NCBI GenBank assembly: GCA_021325365.1 | Contig: JAJPHF010000159.1 | Span: forward strand, 1-5,808 | Length of the DNA stretch: 5,808 nt | Direction of reading: 5' to 3' | Source: Pseudomonadota bacterium | GTDB lineage: Bacteria > Chloroflexota > UBA6077 > JAJPHF01 | In this document: piece after piece, positions 1 to 5,808 of the stretch | Numbering within the stretch: the first letter of the stretch is position 1 | How the letters are laid out: every line of letters begins with the position of its first letter | Translations under genes and position numbers: made by a program | The notes under the pieces: model-generated | What the model was told of the DNA's origin: nothing | Databases searched by the model: none | The model's input: the letters and a program-made list of their open reading frames with translations, nothing else

Positions 1-3000
1 AGCTGTACGTGCGCGGGGGTGCGGTGGATTGGGCGGGCTTCGACCGCGACTATCCCCGCCGCAAGCTGAGCCTGCCCACCTATCCCTTCGAGCGGCGCCG
101 GTACTGGCTCGACAGTCAGCCGCGGCAGGCGCCGCCCGCGACCTCGTCGGCCATCTCGGCCACGGGCGAGCCCGCTCACCCCTACCTGGGCCGGCGGCTG
201 CGCTCGGCCCTGCAAGCAGCACAGTTCGAATCGCAGCTCAGTACCACTGCCCTGAGCCTCCTAGACGATCATCGTCCCTTCGGAACCGCGATCCTGCCGG
301 GTATGGTCATGCTGGAGATGGCCCTGGCCGCGGCCCAGGCCGTGTGGGGACCGGGGCCGCACGTGGTGGAGGGGCTGGCGATCCAGGAGGCGCTGGTCGT
401 CCCTGACGACGAGGTGCGCACTTGCCAAACGGTCTTGACGCCAGACGCCGACGGGGCATCGGTAGAGATCTTCAGTCTGGAACCGGACGGGGAATCGTGG
501 ACCCCGCACATGAGCGCCCGGGTCGCCAGGGTCACCGGGGATGCGGCGCCACCTGCCCCAGCCGATACGATCGCTGCAATCCAGGCCCGCTGTCCGGAGC
601 AAGTCACGGCAGACGCGCACTACGCCGCACTACGGGCGCACGATTTCGAGTTCGGGCCGTCCTTGCAGGCCGTGCGGCAAGTCTGGTGCCGCGATGGCGA
701 GGCGCTGGGTCGCATTGAGCTACCTAGCCCCGACCGGGCCGCGTCCCCAGCGTTCCTGATCCACCCAGCCTTGCTCGACGCGGCCGCCCAGCTCGTCGGC
801 GAGGCGAACCGCGTCGACGAGACGTACATGCCGGTGGGACTGGAGCGCTTCCGCGTGTACCGGCCGGGCGGCGACCAAGTCTGGGCCCACGTCGTTATCC
901 GGCCGAGAGAGGCGATCGGCGAATCGTTGGTGGCCGATATCCGCCTCCTGGACGACGACGGCGCGGTCGTGGCCGAGCTGATTGGGTTATCCCACCTGCG
1001 GGCCCGCGCGGACGCCGTCTTCCGGAAGGCAGGTTCGCATTTCGAGAAGTGGTTCTATGAGGTTGCCTGGCAACCGGCTGCGCGGTCACCCGCCCTGGCG
1101 CGCGACCATGACGAGCCGGGGAGCTGGCTGATCCTGGCCGATGCCAGCGGCGTGGGCGACGAGCTAGCGGGCCTGCTGAGCGCGCGTGGCCAGACCTGCC
1201 ATCTGGTCACGCCAGGCACGGCCTTCATAGCGGTCGGGCCTCGCCGCTGGCAGATCGACCCGACGCAACCAGCTGACGTCCGGCGGCTGCTCCGCGAGAC
1301 GCGAGCGGACGCCACGCCGCTGCGCGGCGTGATCCATCTCGGCAGCCTCGACACGCCGGCGGATGCGGAGCTGACGGCCGAGGAGCTGGACGCCGCGCAG
1401 CGGCGCGGCTGCGGCACCGCACTGGCCGTCGTTCAGGCGCTCGCGGGCAAGCCCGGTAGCCCGCCCGGGATCTGGCTGATCACGCGCGGCGCCCAGCCGG
1501 TCGGCCCGGCCCCGTCGTGGGCCACGGGTCAGGCGCCGCTCTGGGGACTGGGCAAGGTGATCGGGCTCGAGCATCCGGAGCTGCGCTGCGCGCGGATCGA
1601 CCTGGACCCGGCGGTCGACGCGCGGGCAGCCGCCGGGGCGCTCCTCACCGAGATCTGGGAGCCGGACCGCGAAGAGGAAGTCGCCCTACGCGACGGGGTC
1701 CGCTACGTGCCCCGCCTGGTGCGGAGCGTGGTCGACGAGGCGCTGGGCGCCGCTCGCTCGGCTGACGAGCAGCTGGTGCGGCTGGCGATCGCCGAGCGCG
1801 GTACTCTGAGCCACCTGGCGCTGGTCCCGCTGCCACGCCGGGCGCCCGGGCCGGGCGAGGTGGAGATCCGCGTCCGCGCGAGCGGCCTCAACTTCAAGGA
1901 CGTGCTCAACGCCCTCGCCATGGTGCCGGACCCCGGGCTACCGCTCGGTATGGAGTGCGCCGGCACGATCACCGCGGTTGGCGCGGACGTAACCGACTTC
2001 CAAGTGGGCGACGAGGTCGTGGCGCTGACTGCGGGGGCCTTCGCCACTTTCGTAACCACATCGGCCTACTTCGTGCTTCCCAAGCCCAAGGGCCTGAGCT
2101 TCGAGGAAGTGGTTACTGTGCCCGTCACCTTCGTCACTGCCGCGCTCGCGCTGGAGCACATGGGTCACATGCAGTCCGGCGAGCGAGTGCTCATCCATGC
2201 CGCGGCGGGCGGGGTGGGCCTGGCCGCGGTGCAATTGGCGCAGCGAGCCGGGGCGGAGATCTTTGCGACGGCGGGCAGCCCCGAGAAGCGAGCGTTCCTG
2301 CGCTCCCTGGGCGTCCAGCACGTCTTTGACTCGCGGTCGCTGGACTTTGCGGACGAGATCATGGCGGCGACGGGCGGCGAAGGCATTGATCTCGTGCTCA
2401 ACTCGCTCGCCGGCGAATTCATCCCGAGGAGCCTGGCGCTGCTGCGAGCTAACGGGCGGTTCTTGGAGCTGGGGCAGCGCGATCTGCTGAGCGCGGAGGA
2501 CGTTGCGCAGCTAGGCCGGAACCTCCAGTACTGCGTGCTCGACGGCGCGGAGATCACCAAGGACGACCCGGCGCTCGTTCGCTCGATCTTCACGCGCATC
2601 ATGGCGGCCGCCGACGAAGGGTGCATTCGGCCCCTGCCGCTCCGGGTGTTCCCGCTCGTGGATGCGCCGAGCGCGTTTCGGTACATGGCGCAGGCCAAGC
2701 ACATCGGCAAGGTCGTCATCGGCCAGCCGGAGGCTGCTCGGGCGGCCGGGACAGCGATCCGCGCGGACGCGACCTATCTGATTACCGGTGGCCTCGGAGC
2801 GCTTGGCCAGTCGGTCGCCGAGTGGCTGGTCGAGCAGGGCGCTCGCAGCCTCGTGCTCGTAGGACGCGGCGGTCCGTCGGCGGGAGCCCAGGCGACCGTG
2901 GAGCGCCTGCAGGCGGCTGGCGCGCGGGTGACAGTGGCTCAGGCCGACGTATCGTCCGCCGCAGCGGTCGAGGCTATCATGCGCGAGATCGACCGTACCC

Positions 3001-4010
3001 TGCCACCGCTGCGCGGCATCGTCCACGCCGCCGGCGTGCTCGACGACGGGGTGCTGTTGCGGCAGGACTGGGCGCGTTTCTGTAAGGTGATGGCTCCCAA
3101 GGTCCAGGGCGCCTGGAACCTCCAGGCGGCGACGGCGCAGCACGAACTCGACCTCTTCGTGCTCTTCTCCTCGATCGCCAGTCTCTTCGGGTCCGCCGGC
3201 CAGAGCAACTACGTGGCCGCCAACGCGTTCCTCGACGCCCTGGCCCACGCGCGCCGCGCCCGAGGGCTCCCGGCGCTATCCATCAACTGGGGCGTGTGGT
3301 CCGATCGTGGCCTCGCCGCCGAGCGCGGGGTGGATGTGCGCGTCAGCGACCGCGGGGTTGGCAGTATCTCCACCGATCAGGGCTTGCAGGTGCTGACGCG
3401 CCTACTGTCTCATGGCGGGCCGCAGGTAGCGGTCACGCCAATCCGCTGGCCACAGTACTTGCAGCGGTACGCTGCCCACGGCGTCCCGCCCTTCCTCACC
3501 GAGTTCGCGGACCAGGCGCGGCGTGAAGCACCAACCGCGTCCGCATCAGCCGCGCCGCCGACCATGGCGGCTCGATTGGCCGCGGCGCCGCAACACGTGC
3601 AGCGTGGCTTAATCCTGGAGCACGTGCAGGCGCTGGCGGGAAAGGTCCTGGAGCTGGAGCCGAGCCGCCTGGACGTCACCTTGCCGTTGAGCGAGATGGG
3701 GTTGGACTCGCTCATGGCGGTGGAGCTGCGCAACCTGCTTGGCGCTGCCGTCGCCGCGCCGCGCCCGCTGCCGGCCACGCTGGTGTTCGACTATCCAACC
3801 ATCGAGGCGATTGCCCGCTACCTGGCCGACGAGGTGCTCGCTATCGGCAGCGCCGGTGATCCGCCGGGCGCGGCAGCCGGCGTCCCGGCCCCAGGTACGC
3901 CGGTCATGACCGGCGTACCGCGAAGGGGGACAGCCGTACTCGAGGGCCTGCTCGATCTCTCTGACGACGAGGTCGATCGGTTGTTCGCGGAGCGGCTCCG
4001 CAGTGGCTGA
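1..4010 (+). CDS. Modular type I polyketide synthase, 3' part (AT linker-DH-ER-KR-ACP), 5'-truncated
   Basis: This protein would extend a polyketide chain by one unit and fully reduce the new beta-carbon. The KR makes the hydroxyl, the DH eliminates water, the ER saturates the double bond, and the ACP carries the chain as a phosphopantetheine thioester in the cytoplasm. The reading frame is open from the first complete codon at base 3 to TGA at 4008-4010, about 1335 residues. Residue numbers in the domain entries count from base 3, so residue n begins at base 3n. The GTG at base 9 is not taken as the start, because the residues around it (LYVRGGAVDW) and LPTYPF at bases 75-92 are the usual linker after an acyltransferase; the KS and AT must lie upstream. 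The order is DH, structural KR, ER, catalytic KR, ACP, tail. No methyltransferase, thioesterase, frameshift or internal stop is seen. The lack of a thioesterase and the KS of the next gene suggest the chain is passed on rather than released. Confidence 0.97.
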   Translation, partial: LYVRGGAVDWAGFDRDYPRRKLSLPTYPFERRRYWLDSQPRQAPPATSSAISATGEPAHPYLGRRLRSALQAAQFESQLSTTALSLLDDHRPFGTAILPGMVMLEMALAAAQAVWGPGPHVVEGLAIQEALVVPDDEVRTCQTVLTPDADGASVEIFSLEPDGESWTPHMSARVARVTGDAAPPAPADTIAAIQARCPEQVTADAHYAALRAHDFEFGPSLQAVRQVWCRDGEALGRIELPSPDRAASPAFLIHPALLDAAAQLVGEANRVDETYMPVGLERFRVYRPGGDQVWAHVVIRPREAIGESLVADIRLLDDDGAVVAELIGLSHLRARADAVFRKAGSHFEKWFYEVAWQPAARSPALARDHDEPGSWLILADASGVGDELAGLLSARGQTCHLVTPGTAFIAVGPRRWQIDPTQPADVRRLLRETRADATPLRGVIHLGSLDTPADAELTAEELDAAQRRGCGTALAVVQALAGKPGSPPGIWLITRGAQPVGPAPSWATGQAPLWGLGKVIGLEHPELRCARIDLDPAVDARAAAGALLTEIWEPDREEEVALRDGVRYVPRLVRSVVDEALGAARSADEQLVRLAIAERGTLSHLALVPLPRRAPGPGEVEIRVRASGLNFKDVLNALAMVPDPGLPLGMECAGTITAVGADVTDFQVGDEVVALTAGAFATFVTTSAYFVLPKPKGLSFEEVVTVPVTFVTAALALEHMGHMQSGERVLIHAAAGGVGLAAVQLAQRAGAEIFATAGSPEKRAFLRSLGVQHVFDSRSLDFADEIMAATGGEGIDLVLNSLAGEFIPRSLALLRANGRFLELGQRDLLSAEDVAQLGRNLQYCVLDGAEITKDDPALVRSIFTRIMAAADEGCIRPLPLRVFPLVDAPSAFRYMAQAKHIGKVVIGQPEAARAAGTAIRADATYLITGGLGALGQSVAEWLVEQGARSLVLVGRGGPSAGAQATVERLQAAGARVTVAQADVSSAAAVEAIMREIDRTLPPLRGIVHAAGVLDDGVLLRQDWARFCKVMAPKVQGAWNLQAATAQHELDLFVLFSSIASLFGSAGQSNYVAANAFLDALAHARRARGLPALSINWGVWSDRGLAAERGVDVRVSDRGVGSISTDQGLQVLTRLLSHGGPQVAVTPIRWPQYLQRYAAHGVPPFLTEFADQARREAPTASASAAPPTMAARLAAAPQHVQRGLILEHVQALAGKVLELEPSRLDVTLPLSEMGLDSLMAVELRNLLGAAVAAPRPLPATLVFDYPTIEAIARYLADEVLAIGSAGDPPGAAAGVPAPGTPVMTGVPRRGTAVLEGLLDLSDDEVDRLFAERLRSG
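177..1013 (+). other. Dehydratase (DH) domain of the first PKS
   Basis: This double-hotdog domain removes water from the beta-hydroxyacyl-ACP to give an enoyl-ACP. It begins at HPYLG. The catalytic histidine lies in an intact HxxxGxxxxP motif (HRPFGTAILP, His at bases 270-272, residue 90). The partner aspartate lies in HPALLDAAAQ (Asp at 777-779, residue 259), followed by the usual Gln four residues later. The family's GYxYGPxF element appears as DFEFGPSLQ, so its tyrosines are replaced by phenylalanine while the Gly-Pro is kept. I judge the domain active. Boundaries are approximate. Confidence 0.92.
1041..1769 (+). other. Structural (non-catalytic) ketoreductase subdomain
   Basis: This stretch between DH and ER begins at FEKWFYEVAW and matches the truncated Rossmann half that supports the catalytic KR in reducing modules. 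Typical landmarks are GSWLILAD, LRGVIHLGSL, GIWLITRGAQ and the GLGKVIGLEHPEL segment. It lacks the GGxGxxG nucleotide motif and the Ser-Tyr pair, as expected for this subdomain. No S-adenosylmethionine-binding motif or other methyltransferase signature is present here, where a C-methyltransferase would normally be found. Confidence 0.85.
1776..2720 (+). other. Enoylreductase (ER) domain of the first PKS
   Basis: This medium-chain dehydrogenase-type domain reduces the enoyl-ACP with NADPH. The substrate-binding half shows GLNFKDVLNALAMV, and the cofactor half carries HAAAGGVG (His at bases 2196-2198, residue 732), the family's NADPH signature. LNSLAGEF and GRFLELGQRD follow as usual, and the domain ends near HIGKVVI. 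The residue after ALAM is valine (residue 641), where ER domains that set a 2S alpha-substituent usually carry tyrosine. If the extender unit is branched, this suggests the 2R outcome. With malonyl the point does not matter. The domain looks complete and active. Confidence 0.93.
2769..3323 (+). other. Catalytic ketoreductase (KR) domain of the first PKS
   Basis: This short-chain dehydrogenase fold reduces the beta-keto group with NADPH. The nucleotide motif TGGLGALG starts at base 2784 (residue 928). The catalytic set is complete: Lys1033 in KVQGAWNL, Ser1057 in FSSIASLFG, Tyr1070 thirteen residues later in QSNYVAANAF, and Asn1074. HAAGVLDDGV contains the LDD motif (residues 1013-1015) that marks B-type KRs, which yield the D-configured hydroxyl that a following DH normally uses. 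A C-terminal helical extension runs to about base 3460, followed by an Ala/Pro-rich linker before the ACP. Confidence 0.93.
3603..3836 (+). other. Acyl carrier protein (ACP) domain
   Basis: This four-helix carrier domain holds the growing chain. The phosphopantetheine attachment serine is in EMGLDSLMAVELRN (Ser at bases 3708-3710, residue 1236), an intact GxDSL motif. The downstream ATLVFDYPTIEAIARYL segment is the usual helix III to IV region. It is a single ACP, not a tandem pair, and lies at the end of the module. Confidence 0.95.
3894..3919 (+). repeat. Perfect 26-bp palindrome in the ACP-to-tail linker
   Basis: Bases 3894-3906 read GGTACGCCGGTCA, and bases 3907-3919 are the exact reverse complement, with no spacer; the centre is TCATGA. 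Symmetry ends at both edges, since A at 3893 and G at 3920 do not pair. It encodes GTPVMTGVP in the flexible Pro/Gly/Ala-rich linker after the ACP, about 90 bp before the stop codon. Function is unknown. It could be a protein-binding site, an inserted repeat tolerated in a linker, or coincidence. Confidence 0.9.
3933..4007 (+). other. Putative C-terminal docking helix of the first PKS
   Basis: The last 25 residues include LLDLSDDEVDRLFAERL, an acidic amphipathic segment of the Leu-Ser-x-Asp/Glu-Glu type seen at the C-termini of many modular PKS subunits. Such tails bind the N-terminal helices of the next subunit and enforce chain-transfer order. The assignment rests on this resemblance and on the position after the final ACP. 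The partner would be the N-terminus encoded from 4317. Confidence 0.6.
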
Positions 4011-4233
4011 AGCCCGGGTGTGCCTGCGCCGCCCCGGCTCACGTGCTCGATGTGCCAGCACTGGCGCCAGCCGACTGGGCTTGCAGTGCTCCGCCGGACG
4101 AGCCCGCGGCCGGCCCCAGGGGCGCTCCTCAACTGGTTCTCAACCGCACCTGTACTCATATTCGCGCGCCAACCGTCACCATATCAAGGTCCGGAGCGCC
4201 TTGCCAGAGCGCTAGTGTCAGGCATCGGGACCA

Positions 4234-4283
4234 GGGCGCGGGTGCCGGCGCGGCCGCTCCGAGTCGCGTCGGCACCGACGCCC
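4234..4283 (+). repeat. Strong intergenic hairpin 33 nt upstream of the second PKS start
   Basis: Bases 4241-4254 pair with 4263-4276 to form a 14-bp stem, 12 Watson-Crick pairs and 2 G-U pairs, around an 8-nt loop (4255-4262). Below a 2x2 internal loop, 4234-4238 (GGGCG) pairs with 4279-4283 (CGCCC) for five more pairs. The downstream sequence GGAATTGTCGAG has no run of T, so this is not a standard intrinsic terminator. It could protect the upstream mRNA from 3' decay, affect transcription between the genes, or influence translation of the second gene; no role is shown. Confidence 0.7.
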
Positions 4284-4300
4284 GGAATTGTCGAGTAATC

Positions 4301-4305
4301 GGGAG
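4301..4305 (+). promoter_or_regulatory. Ribosome-binding site for the second PKS gene
   Basis: GGGAG ends 11 nt before the ATG at 4317, a slightly long but workable spacing for a Shine-Dalgarno element. It supports that ATG: a stop in the same frame (TAA, 4296-4298) excludes earlier starts, and no GTG, TTG or ATG codon lies between the two. Confidence 0.55.
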
Positions 4306-4316
4306 CGAGCAGCCCC

Positions 4317-5808
<1,492 letters not shown>

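Larger units (their letters stand above)
4011..4316. other. Intergenic region between two PKS genes
   Basis: These 306 bp separate the stop of the first gene from the start of the second. Short open frames cross the region, but none resembles PKS sequence or another family I recognise, and none has a convincing ribosome-binding site. I find no tRNA-like structure and no clear -35/-10 promoter. The distinct elements are a strong imperfect hairpin at 4234-4283 and a purine-rich ribosome-binding site just before 4317. The gap is too long for translational coupling, so the second gene either relies on readthrough from the first or has its own promoter here. Confidence 0.75.

Noticed and set aside
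9..11. GTG as the true start of the first gene
   Set aside because: The frame is open upstream to the window edge and the flanking residues are the conserved linker after an AT domain, so the gene starts outside the window.
1041..1769. A possible broken or inactive second ketoreductase, or a degenerate methyltransferase
   Set aside because: Its position between DH and ER and its landmarks are those of the normal structural KR half in fully reducing modules. The missing catalytic motifs are expected.
1838..1849. 12-bp palindrome CCGGGCGCCCGG in the ER coding region
   Set aside because: It consists only of G and C in Arg/Ala/Pro codons and is easily explained by composition, unlike the 26-bp mixed-base palindrome near the end of the gene.
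2511..3248. A 245-codon open frame on the - strand within the ER/KR region
   Set aside because: It lies wholly antisense to a PKS segment with intact catalytic motifs, and its His/Arg-rich translation matches nothing. It is a shadow caused by high GC in the third codon position.
4061..4070. The 10-bp palindrome CTGGCGCCAG and an overlapping 7-bp stem (4057-4063 with 4084-4090) in the intergenic region
   Set aside because: Short GC palindromes are frequent at this base composition, the 7-bp stem has a 20-nt loop, and no T-tract follows.
4003..4215. A 70-codon open frame starting at GTG and overlapping the stop of the first PKS gene, plus two other short frames crossing the gap
   Set aside because: The predicted peptides are Arg/Ser/Pro-rich, with no recognisable motif and no proper ribosome-binding site. 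Open frames of this size are common by chance in GC-rich DNA.
4150..4230. Possible sigma70-like promoter using TTGCCA (4201-4206) or CATATT (4158-4163)
   Set aside because: Neither has a partner hexamer at suitable spacing, so a promoter call would be unsupported.

Overview
The window lies inside a modular type I polyketide synthase (PKS) locus of a GC-rich bacterium. Both genes are on the + strand and both are cut by the window edges. Taxonomy cannot be fixed from this sequence. The high GC content, the module-end motif of the first gene and the short two-helix leader of the second gene suit Myxococcota, Chloroflexota, high-GC cyanobacterium-like or uncultivated producers at least as well as Streptomyces; this is a low-confidence inference.

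Region 1 (1-4010) is the 3' part of a PKS gene. It encodes, in order, the end of a post-acyltransferase linker, a dehydratase (DH), a structural ketoreductase half, an enoylreductase (ER) inserted between the two ketoreductase halves, a catalytic ketoreductase (KR), an acyl carrier protein (ACP) and a short C-terminal tail that looks like a docking helix. All visible catalytic motifs are intact, so the module should reduce its beta-keto group completely to a methylene. There is no C-methyltransferase and no thioesterase.

Region 2 (4011-4316) is a 306-bp gap with no convincing gene. It contains a strong imperfect hairpin (4234-4283) and a modest ribosome-binding site in front of the next gene.

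Region 3 (4317-5808) is the 5' part of a second PKS gene. It encodes a short helical leader, a complete ketosynthase (KS) with its Cys-His-His triad, and the start of the KS-AT linker; the rest lies beyond the window.

The simplest reading is that the first protein hands its fully reduced chain from its ACP to the KS of the second protein through the terminal docking helices, and the assembly line continues downstream. The product cannot be predicted, because the acyltransferase of the first module and everything after the second KS are missing. The biochemistry is a known type. The least expected signals are a perfect 26-bp palindrome in the interdomain linker near the 3' end of the first gene, the intergenic hairpin, and a marked change in third-position base composition along the second gene. 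I saw no evidence of a new kind of biological system.
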